Assembly (NCBI GenBank): GCA_019239785.1
Contig: JAFAZM010000099.1
Coordinates: forward strand, 1-34,633
Direction of reading: 5' to 3'
From: Sphingomonadaceae bacterium
GTDB taxonomy: Bacteria; Pseudomonadota; Alphaproteobacteria; Sphingomonadales; Sphingomonadaceae
Length of the DNA stretch: 34,633 bases
In this document: positions 25,454-34,633 of the stretch, piece by piece
Position numbering within the stretch: position 1 is the first letter of the stretch
Layout: each line of letters starts with the position of its first letter
Position numbers and translations under genes: made by a program
Notes under the pieces: generated by a model
The model's input: only the letters and a program-made list of their open reading frames with translations
Database searches by the model: none
Told to the model about the DNA's origin: nothing

Positions 25454-26545
25454 ATGCCCAACGATGCCTCGACCTTCGCCTTCGAGCCCAGCGAGAGCCG
25501 GGTCGCGGACGATGCGCGGGCGATGATGCTGGTCGATCCGGGCTTCGGGCGCGTGTTCACCGATCATATGGCGATCGCCCGCTACGATCCGCAGCAGGGC
25601 TGGCACGACGCGAAGGTGACGGAGCGGCGGCCGCTGACGATCGAGCCGGGCACTTCGGTGCTCCACTACGCCCAGGAGATTTTCGAAGGGCTGAAGGCCT
25701 ATCGGCGGCCGGACGGCGGCTTCGCCCTGTTCCGCGCCGAGGCCAATGCGCGGCGCTTCAACGCCTCGGCGCGGCGGATGGCGATGCCGGAGCTCCCGGA
25801 GGAGATGTTCCTCGAATCGATCCGGTCGCTCGTCCGCGCCGACAAGGCCTGGATCCCGGACAATGAGGAGGGCGCGCTCTATCTGCGCCCCTTCATGTTC
25901 GCGAGCGAGGTCTTCCTCGGCGTCAAGCCGGCGTCCGAATATCTCTACATCGTCATGGCCTCCTCGGTCGGCGCCTATTTCAAGGGCGCGCCCAGCGTCT
26001 CGCTCTGGGTGACGCGGGAATATACGCGCGCGGCGCCGGGCGGGACCGGCGAGGCCAAATGCGGCGGCAATTACGCGACCAGCCTGATCGCCCAGGCCGA
26101 GGCGATCCGCAACGGCTGCGACCAGGTCGTCTTCCTCGACGCGGTCGAGCGCCGCTGGGTGGAGGAGCTTGGCGGCATGAACATCTTCTTCGTCTTCGAC
26201 GACGGCTCGATGATCACCCCGCCGCTGGCCGGCACGATCCTCCACGGCATCACCCGGGATTCGCTGATCACCCTTGCCCGCGACCAGGGCGTCACCGTGC
26301 GCGAGGCGCCTTATTCGATCGAGCAATGGGAGGCGGATTCGCGCAGCGGCCGGCTGACCGAGGCCTTCGCCTGCGGCACCGCCGCGGTGGTGACGCCGAT
26401 CGGCCGGGTGAAGAGCGTGGAAGGCGAGTTCACGATCGGCGGCCAGTCGATCGGCCCGCTCACCCAGCGCCTCCGCGCCAGCCTCGTCGCGATTCAGCGC
26501 GGCCAGGCGCCGGACCCGCATGGCTGGGTCGAGGAGCTGCGCTGA
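25454..26545 (+). CDS. ilvE: Branched-chain amino acid aminotransferase
   Basis: HYAQEIFEGLKAYRRPDGGFALFRAEANARRFNASARRMAMPELPEEMFLESI...YLRPFMFASEVFLGVKPASEYLYIVMASSVGAYF...KCGGNYATSLIAQAEAIRNGCDQVVFLDAVERRWVEELGGMNIFFVFDDG. Confidence 0.95.
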   Translation: MPNDASTFAFEPSESRVADDARAMMLVDPGFGRVFTDHMAIARYDPQQGWHDAKVTERRPLTIEPGTSVLHYAQEIFEGLKAYRRPDGGFALFRAEANARRFNASARRMAMPELPEEMFLESIRSLVRADKAWIPDNEEGALYLRPFMFASEVFLGVKPASEYLYIVMASSVGAYFKGAPSVSLWVTREYTRAAPGGTGEAKCGGNYATSLIAQAEAIRNGCDQVVFLDAVERRWVEELGGMNIFFVFDDGSMITPPLAGTILHGITRDSLITLARDQGVTVREAPYSIEQWEADSRSGRLTEAFACGTAAVVTPIGRVKSVEGEFTIGGQSIGPLTQRLRASLVAIQRGQAPDPHGWVEELR

Positions 26546-26591
26546 CCGCCAGGCGCACGCGCCTGGTTCCCAGAAGCCGACAGGAGGAAGC

Positions 26592-27380
26592 ATGAAGGCC
26601 GCGATCTGTGAGCTTCCCTGCAAGCTGGATCCGCTCGGCGCCGAGTGGGAGCGGCTCGCGGCACGGATCAGGGACGAGAAGGCCGAGCTTGTCCTGCTCA
26701 ACGAGCTGCCGTTCGGAGACTGGCTTTCGCTCTCGGAGCATTTCGACCCGGGGCAGGCCGAAGCCTCGATCGCGATCCATGAGGCCGCCATGGCGAGCCT
26801 GCGCACGCTGGCCCCGCGCGTGATCGCCTCCCGCCCCGTCGCGGCCGGCGACAGGCTCGCCAACGAGGCATTCGCGCTCGTGGAGGGGCGCTATGTCGCG
26901 CTTCACCACAAACATTATTTCCCGTTCGAGCCGGGTTTCTACGAACGGGCGTGGTTTCATCCGGCCATGCCGGGCTTCGCTGTGCACCAGCTGCCCGGGG
27001 CGCGGATCGGAGTCCAACTGTGCAGCGAGCTGATGTTCAACGAATGGGCCCGCCGCTACGGCAGGTCGGGGGCCCAGATCATCGTCGCGCCGCGGGCGTC
27101 CGGAGAGTCGGTCGTGAAGTGGCAGGCGGCCCTGGCGATGGCGGCGGCGGTCTCCGGAAGCTACGTGCTGAGCTCGAACCGGGCCGGCCGCGAAGGCAGG
27201 ATGACCTTCGGCGGCAGGGGCATGGCTTATGCGCCCGGCGGCGCGCTCCTCGCCGAAACCTCGGCCGACGATCCCGTCACGACGGTCGCGCTCGATTTCG
27301 AGCTGGTGACGGCGGCCCAGCAGGAATGGCCGTGCGACATTCCGGAGCTCCCGCCGGAACAGGCCGGGATGCGGAGCTGA
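26592..27380 (+). CDS. Carbon-nitrogen hydrolase (nitrilase superfamily)
   Basis: E-K-C triad candidates: NELPFGDW (E), HHKHYFPFEPGFYERAWF (K), IGVQLCSELMFNEWARRYGRSGAQIIVAPRAS (C). Confidence 0.85.
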   Translation: MKAAICELPCKLDPLGAEWERLAARIRDEKAELVLLNELPFGDWLSLSEHFDPGQAEASIAIHEAAMASLRTLAPRVIASRPVAAGDRLANEAFALVEGRYVALHHKHYFPFEPGFYERAWFHPAMPGFAVHQLPGARIGVQLCSELMFNEWARRYGRSGAQIIVAPRASGESVVKWQAALAMAAAVSGSYVLSSNRAGREGRMTFGGRGMAYAPGGALLAETSADDPVTTVALDFELVTAAQQEWPCDIPELPPEQAGMRS

Positions 27381-27419
27381 AGCCGGCACCTGGCCGCCTG
27401 CAGCCCGTCTTCAGCCTCG

Positions 27420-29105
27420 CTACCGCTTCCGGAATGCTTCCTTGATCTTGGCGATGCCGAACCGCCAGGCCTGGCCGATGTCGATATGCGGCATGGCCGG
27501 CAGCTCGTCCGGATCTATCTTCGCGTGCAGCACCGCTGGGCCGGGCGCGGCGAGGAAGGCTTGGATGGTCGAATCCAGCAGCGCCGGGTCGCTGACGCTG
27601 AAGCCCTGGCCGCCGCAGGCCTTGGCGAAGGCGGCGAAATCGGGGTTGGCGAGGTGGGTGCCCGCGGCGGCGGGCAGGCCGGCGCCTTCCATCTCCAGAT
27701 GGACCAGGCCCCAGCCGCCATTGTCGTAGACGGCGACCTTGACCGGCAGGCGATGCTCGACCGCGGTGACGAACTCCCCGAGCAGCATCGCGAAGCCGCC
27801 GTCGCCGACATGGAGGATCACCTGGCGGTCGGGGTCGAGCGCCTGGACGCCGTTGGCGATGCCCATGCCGGTGCCGACCGCGGCATTGTTGAACGAGCCG
27901 GTGATCCGCTGCCGGCCGCGCTGACGGAGCCAGTTGCCGGCCCAGAGCGTCACCTCGCCGGTGTCGGTGACGAAGATCGCGTCCTCCCGGGCATGGTCGC
28001 CGAGCAGGCGGGCGAGGGCCTGGGGATGGATCTTGTCGCGGCTGCGCGCCGGGTCGGCCTTCTCGGCCAGCATCGCGTTCCAATCCGCGCGGTCCGCCTG
28101 CACCTTGTCGAGGAAGGCCGAATCCTGCCGCGGCTCCAGCCGGGCAAGCAGCATCTCCAGCGCCGGCCGGACCGAGCCGACGACGCCGAGCGCCACGTTC
28201 GTGCGCCGGCCAAGCGCTTCGGCGCGCTCGTCGACCTGGATCACCCGGCCGTGCTTCGGCAGGAATTCGCGATAGGGATAGTCGCTGCCGAGCATCAGCA
28301 GCAGGTCGGCATCGGCGACCGCGTCCACGCCCGGCCTGCCGCCGATCAGCCCGACGCCGCCGATCCAGCGCGGATCGTCGAAGGGCAGCAGCTCCTTGGC
28401 CCGGAAGCTGTGCAGCAAAGGCGCCTGCACGCGATCGGAGAGGGCGATGAGCTCCGCCTCGGCGCCGCGGCAGCCGGCGCCGCAGAAGATCGCGACGGTG
28501 CCGGCCTCGGCGATCAGCCAGGCGGCAGCCTCGATGTCCGCCGGTGCCGGCGCGGTCTCCGGCCGCGGCCGCAGGGTCGCGAGGCTGGGCACCGGGCCGT
28601 CCGCCTTCTGGGCGAAGACGTCCGGCGGGATGTTGAGATGGGCGACGCCGCGCCCGGCATAGGCGCTTGCGATCGCCTGGTGGATCACCGAGGGCGCTTC
28701 CGCCGCGCTCGCGATCATCTGCGTGTAGAGGGCGACGTCGCGGAACAGCAGGTTCGGATTGTCCTCCTGCAGATAGTCGATGCCGCGGCTGGCGAGCGGG
28801 ACGTCGCCGGAAATGGCGAGGACCGGCGCATGGTCCTTGCTCGCCTCGTAGAGGCCCGCGACGAGATGGTTGCCGCCCGGCCCGGTCGTGCCGCAGCAGA
28901 CGCCGAGCCGGCCGGTCAGCTTCGCCTGGCCGGCGGCGGCGAGCGCAGCGCCCTCCTCGTGGCGGACCCCGATCCATTCGATCCTGTCCTGGCGGGCGAG
29001 CGCGTCGGTGAACGGGTTCAGCGCATCGCCGACGATCCCGAAAATCTGGCGTACGCCGATCTCGGCGAGCGTGTCGACCAGCAGCTCCGCGACATTCCTG
29101 CTCAT
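27420..29105 (-). CDS. Thiamine pyrophosphate-dependent enzyme, PoxB/pyruvate dehydrogenase (quinone)-like
   Basis: From ATG 29105: MSRNVAELLVDTLAEIGVRQIFGIVGDALNPFTDALARQDRIEWIGVRHEEGAALAAAGQAKLTGRLGVCCGTTGPGGNHLVAGLYEASKDHAPVLAISGDVPLASRGIDYLQE...HVGDGGFAMLLGEFVTAVEHRLPVKVAVYDNGGWGLV. Confidence 0.9.
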   Translation of the reverse strand: MSRNVAELLVDTLAEIGVRQIFGIVGDALNPFTDALARQDRIEWIGVRHEEGAALAAAGQAKLTGRLGVCCGTTGPGGNHLVAGLYEASKDHAPVLAISGDVPLASRGIDYLQEDNPNLLFRDVALYTQMIASAAEAPSVIHQAIASAYAGRGVAHLNIPPDVFAQKADGPVPSLATLRPRPETAPAPADIEAAAWLIAEAGTVAIFCGAGCRGAEAELIALSDRVQAPLLHSFRAKELLPFDDPRWIGGVGLIGGRPGVDAVADADLLLMLGSDYPYREFLPKHGRVIQVDERAEALGRRTNVALGVVGSVRPALEMLLARLEPRQDSAFLDKVQADRADWNAMLAEKADPARSRDKIHPQALARLLGDHAREDAIFVTDTGEVTLWAGNWLRQRGRQRITGSFNNAAVGTGMGIANGVQALDPDRQVILHVGDGGFAMLLGEFVTAVEHRLPVKVAVYDNGGWGLVHLEMEGAGLPAAAGTHLANPDFAAFAKACGGQGFSVSDPALLDSTIQAFLAAPGPAVLHAKIDPDELPAMPHIDIGQAWRFGIAKIKEAFRKR

Positions 29106-29277
29106 GCTTCCTCCTCGCTGCCGGCAGGGCGGCGCATGCCGCAGCCGCGCTGGACGATCGACCTGCCGATCAGACCGGGGCTGAACGCAGCGGCCGTGCG
29201 TTGGATGCCGAAGGCAGTGAAGGCGCGCTCGGCCCTTCCCAGCCGGCTTCACCCGTCTATATAGCCCGCGCGCCTGC

Positions 29278-29352
29278 TGGGGCGTCGCCAAGTGGTAAGG
29301 CACCGGTTTTTGGTACCGGCATTCGCAGGTTCGAATCCTGCCGCCCCAGCCA
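29278..29352 (+). tRNA. tRNA-Gln (anticodon TTG), CCA encoded
   Basis: TGGGGCGtcgccaagtggtaaggcACCGG-region: anticodon arm CCGGT-TTTTGGT-ACCGG (TTG), T-arm gcaggTTCGAATcctgc, acceptor CGCCCCA + G + CCA. Confidence 0.97.
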
Positions 29353-29571
29353 ACGCTTTGCCAATTGGACCAGGTCCGCGGCGCCAGGCTGGTTGCTGCC
29401 GCGATCCGCATGTTCCCCACATCGTCCGAAGCGCATGGCGCGCAGAGGGGGAAACGCCCCGATAAACTGGCGAGTCAATGCTGGCCATCAGCTAGAATTC
29501 CAGCGCTAGCCGCGGCATTTCTACAGCGTTGGCAGCCGCATAGTGAGTCGACAGCTCATGAACCTCAAGAA

Positions 29572-29599
29572 GCATGCATGTTGCGAGCCTCATGCATGC
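29572..29599. repeat. Perfect inverted repeat GCATGCAT-N12-ATGCATGC
   Basis: aaGCATGCATgttgcgagcctcATGCATGCgc in the tRNA-Gln to tpsB spacer. Confidence 0.7.
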
Positions 29600-29884
29600 G
29601 CCCATGTCGTCGAAGATGAGGGAGCGGACGGCGGTGAATGCCGGACATCGCCTGTGATTTGCATAACCTGTGTTTGGATTGCGGCAGCGTCCAACACCTA
29701 GATCGAAATCGATGCAAGTTGAGCAAGCGTGAATGCGAGCCGATGCAATTGACTCCAGGTTGAAGTTTCGACAGGCTTGCACCTAATCCATTGCTGATTC
29801 GGTAATTCTGCTCATTGTTCTTCCGTTCCAATGTGAAACCGAAGACAAGGATACACTTCGTTGGCGAGCTTCGCAGGGGGGGCG

Positions 29885-31633
29885 ATGGCGGGCACGGTGG
29901 TACGGTCCAGGGTGTATCGCGCCGGACTTCTCGCCGCGGCGATCCTCTATCCTCACGCGGCTTCGGCGCAGCAGCCGCCCAGTCCGCCGAGCCGGCCCGA
30001 GATTTCGCCGCCCGTTCCGCAGACCACGGCACCCAGGGCGCGCCTGCGCATCGATGAGAACGGCGCCCTCCCGAGGACCGACTGTCCGCTCGCTTCGTCG
30101 AGCCTCGCGGTCGACATCCGCCACGTCCAGTTCACCGGCATCGATGGGGCCGAACTCGATCCGGGCGTCCGCGAAGCGCTGAGCGATATCGGCGCGCCCG
30201 GGGCGCAGACGGTCGCCGTGGTCTGCGACATTCGCGACCGCGCCAACGCCGCGCTGCGCCGCGCCGGCTATATCGCGACCGTCCAGATTCCGCCGCAAAC
30301 GATCACGTCGGGCGAGCTGCGGCTCGAGGTCATCACGGCGCGGATCGTGGAGGTGCGCATCCGGGGCGACGCGCCGCCCTATCGAAACGAGATCGCCGCG
30401 CGGGTCGAACGATTGAAATCGCTCGACCCGCTCAACGAGCGCGACGCGGAGCGTATCCTCCTGCTCGCAGGCGACATCCCGGGGCTCGACGTTCAAATGT
30501 CGCTGCTGCCGGCGGGCACCCGCCCGGGCGAAGTCATCGGCGAGCTCAACCTGGTCTACCGGCCCTATTCGGTGCTGGCCAATGTCAACAATCTGGGCTC
30601 GCGCCAGCTCGGGCGGGAGGCGGCCTATGTGCGCGCCGAAGTCTATGGCCTGACCGGGGCCGCGGACGCGACCTATCTCGGCGCCTCCACCACCTTCGAC
30701 TTCCAAGAGCAAAGGGTGGTCCAGATCGGCCATCTCACCGGGCTCGGCAGCGGCGGCACGAACCTCGAGGGCAGCTTCCTTTACGCCTGGTCGCGGCCCG
30801 ACATCGGCCTGCTCGACCTCCGTTCGCGGTCCCTGATCGGCGGGCTCTCCATCGCCACGCCGCTGCGCCGCACACGGCGGCAGAGCATCGGGCTCGTCGG
30901 CGGCTTCGAGCTGATCGAGCAGCGCACCCGCATTCATTCCGGCGGCGCCAGCGCCGCGCTCAACCGGGACAAGCTGCGGGTCGCCTTCCTGCGCGCCGAA
31001 GCGGGGTTCCGCGACTACCGCCCGCTCGGCGGCGAGGCCTGGTCGCTCCTCGGCTCGCTCGAGATCCGCCAGGGTCTAGACATCCTCGGCGCCACCCGGA
31101 CCGGCTCCTTCTCGGCGGGCGGCTACACGCCGTCGCGCTTCTCCGGCGATGCGTCGGCGCTCGTCGTCCGTGCCCATCTCGAAGGCGTCGCCGCGATCGG
31201 CCCGATCTTCAGCATCGCCGCCCAGGGCACCGGCCAGTGGGCGAACCACCCGCTGCTGAATTTCGAGGAATTCTCGATCGGCAATCTGACCATCGGACGC
31301 GGCTACGATCCGGGCTCGAACAGCGCCGATCGTGCGATCGCGCTGCGCGGCGAGCTGCGGGCCAAGGTGCACGACGACAATAAGGTCCGGGTCGAACTGT
31401 TCGGCTTCTACGACAGCGTGTGGCTCTGGAACCTCGATCCGAACGCGGTCGAGAATGGCCGCCGCCTCGGCTCATGGGGCGGCGGCGTGCGGGCGCTGCT
31501 GCCCGGCCGGGCCCTGCTCGAAGCGACCTATGCCCATCCCGAAGACCCGCCGCTGCTCATCCCCGGCGCTCACCGCGCGCCGGATCGGGTGCTGCTGTCG
31601 CTGACCTTCCAATTCCCGCCGGGCGGACGTTGA
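29885..31633 (+). CDS. ShlB/FhaC/HecB family two-partner secretion transporter (TpsB)
   Basis: Signal peptide, proline-rich linker, POTRA_2 (VDIRHVQFTGIDG...; GYIATVQIPPQTITSGELRLEVITARIVEVRIRGDAPPYRNEIAARVERL), ShlB barrel ending ...VLLSLTFQFPPGGR. Start 29861 or 29885. Confidence 0.9.
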   Translation: MAGTVVRSRVYRAGLLAAAILYPHAASAQQPPSPPSRPEISPPVPQTTAPRARLRIDENGALPRTDCPLASSSLAVDIRHVQFTGIDGAELDPGVREALSDIGAPGAQTVAVVCDIRDRANAALRRAGYIATVQIPPQTITSGELRLEVITARIVEVRIRGDAPPYRNEIAARVERLKSLDPLNERDAERILLLAGDIPGLDVQMSLLPAGTRPGEVIGELNLVYRPYSVLANVNNLGSRQLGREAAYVRAEVYGLTGAADATYLGASTTFDFQEQRVVQIGHLTGLGSGGTNLEGSFLYAWSRPDIGLLDLRSRSLIGGLSIATPLRRTRRQSIGLVGGFELIEQRTRIHSGGASAALNRDKLRVAFLRAEAGFRDYRPLGGEAWSLLGSLEIRQGLDILGATRTGSFSAGGYTPSRFSGDASALVVRAHLEGVAAIGPIFSIAAQGTGQWANHPLLNFEEFSIGNLTIGRGYDPGSNSADRAIALRGELRAKVHDDNKVRVELFGFYDSVWLWNLDPNAVENGRRLGSWGGGVRALLPGRALLEATYAHPEDPPLLIPGAHRAPDRVLLSLTFQFPPGGR

Positions 31634-31650
31634 TTTCGCAGGAGAGCGTA

Positions 31651-34633
31651 ATGACGATGCTGAGTGCGAGAGCTTCCTACCGCCGGCGCCTTGTCCTCTC
31701 CACCGCCTTGGTCGGAGCGGCGCTGCTGGCCACGGAGGCCGCCCAGGCCCAGACCCTGCCGACCGGGCCGAGCTTCCCGGTCGTTCAGGCCGATCCGACC
31801 ATCACCACCGCCGCCGACACGATGACGGTCGCGCTCAACCAGAACCGAACGATCATCAACTGGACCAGCTTCAACATCGGCACGACGCTGAGCCACACCG
31901 AAACCGTGGAGTTCCGCAACGGATCGACCAGCCCCGGCGCCGCGGTCGCCGTCCTGAACCGGGACCTGAGCGGCAACCCGTCGAACATTTACGGATCGCT
32001 CCTGTCCGATCCCAACATCGCCGTCTATCTGATCAATCCGAACGGCATCCTGTTCGGTAACGGCGCCAACGTGAACGTCGGCTCGCTCGTCGCGAGCACG
32101 CTGGACCTGGCCAATGCCGATTTCCTCGACGGCGCCTCCTACAATTTCGCGGGCAGCGGCACGAACGGGATCGTCGTGGACAATGGCGCTGCGATCGCGA
32201 CCAACGGCGCGCCCGGCGATCTCGTCCTGCTCGGCGCCTATTTCGACATCCGCGCAGGCTCGACCCTGACGGCGAGCGGCGACGTGGCGATCGCCGCAGC
32301 GAGCGACCTCGACATCTCGTTCGGCACGGGCAGCCCGCTGTCGATGACGATCAACCAGGGGACGCCGGTCGCCGGACCGTTCGTCGTCGGCGGGAGCGTC
32401 AACGGGCAGAACGTCTACGTCGCGCTGGCCACCCGCGCCAGCGTCCTCAACGCATTGCTCAACGTCACCGGCCAGGTGACCGCAACCACCGCCTTGGCCA
32501 CCGACAGGGGCATCGTGCTGGCGGCCGGGACCAGCGGCAGCGGCGTGACCGTCGCCACCGGCGGGGGGAACGACACGTCCGGTCCGGGGGCGATCCAGAT
32601 CAGTGGGGCACTGAACGCCCAGCGGGCGGCGCCAACCGCGGCCGCGAATGTGGAGGTGCGCGCGCGGGGAAGCATCACCGGCAGCAACACGATCGACGCG
32701 GACGGGCGCATCGACGTGGCGAGCACGCAGTCGGACGTGACGCTCACCGCAGCGCTCACCGCCGGCGAAGGCATCGGCGTGAACGCGCAGGGCAATGTGG
32801 ACGTCCGCGATGCGACCGCCACGACGGGAGATCTGACGCTCTCCGGCGGCGCGGTGCTGATGAACGCATCGAGCCTGACCGCGCAGAACGGCAATATCAG
32901 CGTGACCGGCCCGACGAGCCTGACCGGCAGCTCCTCCGTCTCCGCCGCAGCCGCGGGCGCCACCGTCACCTTCAACGGCGCGGTCGACGGCCCGGGCAGC
33001 CTGACCGCCACCTCCGGCGCGGGCACGACCTTCAATGCCGACGTCGGCGCCGGCAGTCCGCTCGGCACGCTCACCGTCCACGGGCCGACGATTCTCAATG
33101 CCGGCGCGGTCATGGCGAACGCCGGGATCTCGCTCGATCGGGTGACGATCGGCGCGTCGGCTCCCGGCTCGGTGACGATCGACGCCGGCGGTGGCGCGCT
33201 GACGGTCAATGGCGACATCCTAGCCGCGACCGCCGACGCCAATGCGCTGACGCTTGGCGGCAGCACGGTCAATGTCGGCAATGTCGGGGTCGGCGGCCGG
33301 CTCGCCAGCGTCACCTTCCAGGACCCCACCTTGCTCTCCGGCAACGTCGACGTCGCCAACGCCGCGACCTTCCAGGGCAGCCTGGGCCTCGCCGGTCCGG
33401 GCAACCGCAGGATCACGGCCGGCACGGCCTCCTTCCAGACCGTCGATTCGACGGTCGCAGGCAGCACCGGGCTGGTGGTCAACACGGGTGGCGCCGCCGT
33501 CTTCAACGGCGCGCTCGGCGGCGGCGGCGCGCTCGCGGCGCTCGACGTGACCGCCGGGCCGATCGTCACTCATAATGTCAATGTCGACGGCGACGTCACG
33601 CTGCGCGCCGGCACGAGCACGATCGACGTCCAGGGCAATCTCGTCGTGGGCGGCAATTATACGGTAACCGCCGCCGATTTCCTGGGCAGCGCGCTGGCGC
33701 CGTCCCTCGGCGGCGCGGGCAGCGACTTCACCATCACCGACACCGCGGGCGGACTCGTCCTGGGCGCGATCACCGCTCCCGGAACGCTCAGCGTCACCGT
33801 CCAGAACGGCGGGGCGTTGACCGTGAACGGCGCGCTGGCCTCGACCAACGAGAATATCCTTCTCGCGACCCAGGGCGGCGGCGGCATCATGCTCAATGCC
33901 GGCCTTTCGGTAGGCCTCGTCGGCGGCCTCGTCGACCTCAACTCATCGGCAGGCATTTCGCAGACGGCCGGAGGGATCGCAGCCGCGCAGCTGGCGATCC
34001 GGGCCGCCGGGAACGTGGACCTGACCCAAGCCGCCAACAATGTCGCGACCCTCGCCGCCGACGTGACCGGCGGCGGGCATCTTTACGTGACGATCGATCG
34101 TCCGGCGCCGGGAAGCGGCCTGGTCACCGTGGGCAATGTCGGAAGCCTCAGCGGGCTGACCACCCACGGCGGAGACATCGTCCTCATCGCAGGAACGACC
34201 GACACTTCGATTCTCCGCAACCTGACCATCGCCGCGCCGGTCAGGTCGAACGGCGGCAACATCCAGCTTCGCGCCGCGGACAATATCGCCATCAACGCCG
34301 CAGTCAGCACCGACGACGGCGGCACCGCCGGGCTGGACGGGCGGCTCGAGCTTATCGCCTTCGCATCCGATGCGACCGGCGCGATCTCGCAGACGGCCCC
34401 GGTCACGGCGAACGAGCTGCTCGTGCGCTTTTCCAGGAGCTCCGCGCTCACCAATGCGCTCAACGACGTCAACAGCATCGCGGCTGCCGCCGGCTTTGCG
34501 GGGCAGAGCTTCGCCTATCGCGACGCCAACGGTTTCGCGGTCGGCTCCCTGTCGGACCCGGACGGGGCCGGCGCGTTCGGCGCGCTCGCCGGGCTCAGCG
34601 CAACCGACCTGCTGCTGCAGTCCGGCGGCGCGA
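31651..34633 (+). CDS. Filamentous hemagglutinin-type two-partner secretion exoprotein (TpsA), 3' truncated by window edge
   Basis: Not in ORF track (no stop): MTMLSARASYRRRLVLSTALVGAALLATEAAQAQTLPTGPSFPVVQADPTITTAADTMTVALNQNRTIINWTSFNIGTTLSHTETVEFRNG...NIYGSLLSDPNIAVYLINPNGILFGNGANVNVGSLVAST: TPS domain followed by low-complexity beta-helix-type repeats. Confidence 0.93.
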   Translation, partial: MTMLSARASYRRRLVLSTALVGAALLATEAAQAQTLPTGPSFPVVQADPTITTAADTMTVALNQNRTIINWTSFNIGTTLSHTETVEFRNGSTSPGAAVAVLNRDLSGNPSNIYGSLLSDPNIAVYLINPNGILFGNGANVNVGSLVASTLDLANADFLDGASYNFAGSGTNGIVVDNGAAIATNGAPGDLVLLGAYFDIRAGSTLTASGDVAIAAASDLDISFGTGSPLSMTINQGTPVAGPFVVGGSVNGQNVYVALATRASVLNALLNVTGQVTATTALATDRGIVLAAGTSGSGVTVATGGGNDTSGPGAIQISGALNAQRAAPTAAANVEVRARGSITGSNTIDADGRIDVASTQSDVTLTAALTAGEGIGVNAQGNVDVRDATATTGDLTLSGGAVLMNASSLTAQNGNISVTGPTSLTGSSSVSAAAAGATVTFNGAVDGPGSLTATSGAGTTFNADVGAGSPLGTLTVHGPTILNAGAVMANAGISLDRVTIGASAPGSVTIDAGGGALTVNGDILAATADANALTLGGSTVNVGNVGVGGRLASVTFQDPTLLSGNVDVANAATFQGSLGLAGPGNRRITAGTASFQTVDSTVAGSTGLVVNTGGAAVFNGALGGGGALAALDVTAGPIVTHNVNVDGDVTLRAGTSTIDVQGNLVVGGNYTVTAADFLGSALAPSLGGAGSDFTITDTAGGLVLGAITAPGTLSVTVQNGGALTVNGALASTNENILLATQGGGGIMLNAGLSVGLVGGLVDLNSSAGISQTAGGIAAAQLAIRAAGNVDLTQAANNVATLAADVTGGGHLYVTIDRPAPGSGLVTVGNVGSLSGLTTHGGDIVLIAGTTDTSILRNLTIAAPVRSNGGNIQLRAADNIAINAAVSTDDGGTAGLDGRLELIAFASDATGAISQTAPVTANELLVRFSRSSALTNALNDVNSIAAAAGFAGQSFAYRDANGFAVGSLSDPDGAGAFGALAGLSATDLLLQSGGA

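Noticed and set aside
27486-29264. 592-aa plus-strand ORF antisense to the PoxB-like gene
   Set aside because: Shadow ORF; no recognisable domain and conflicts with a strongly supported ThDP enzyme.
29492-29782. 96-aa minus ORF in the tRNA-Gln/tpsB spacer
   Set aside because: No convincing protein features; more likely non-coding or decayed sequence.
29783-33081. Minus-strand ORFs (384, 503 aa) antisense to tpsB/tpsA
   Set aside because: Shadow frames of TpsB and TpsA; repetitive Ala/Arg/Gly/Asp composition.

Overview
The window is high-GC and looks alphaproteobacterial, probably Sphingomonadaceae-like; this is inferred from gene content and codon style, with no search run. Most of it is chromosomal housekeeping or metabolic coding: an ArsR/SRPBCC pair, a YezD/RBBP9-type pair, an LLM oxidoreductase with an alpha/beta hydrolase, a pyrimidine-degradation cluster in the order rutB-C-D-A, TlyA, TspO, UbiK, YbjN, ProC, IlvE, a carbon-nitrogen hydrolase, a PoxB-like ThDP enzyme, tRNA-Gln(TTG), and a two-partner secretion locus whose TpsA runs off the right edge. 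Two regions stand out. (1) About 9.95-14.42 kb holds an Lgt-like paralog, a Tes/MJ0619-like radical SAM protein, and three tandem paralogous small membrane proteins sharing an invariant 'LLGGGCT..W' motif. The rSAM gene and the first two small genes are linked by ATGA overlaps; this is a candidate lipid or lipoprotein modification system. (2) About 5.98-9.56 kb is a compact, visibly AT-richer accessory cassette with no integrase. It encodes a possible BstA-like phage-defence protein, a DUF3800 protein, a conserved hypothetical and several tiny proteins, with two divergent pairs whose start codons abut or overlap. Several families of composite inverted intergenic repeats and a degraded TetR gene are also present.
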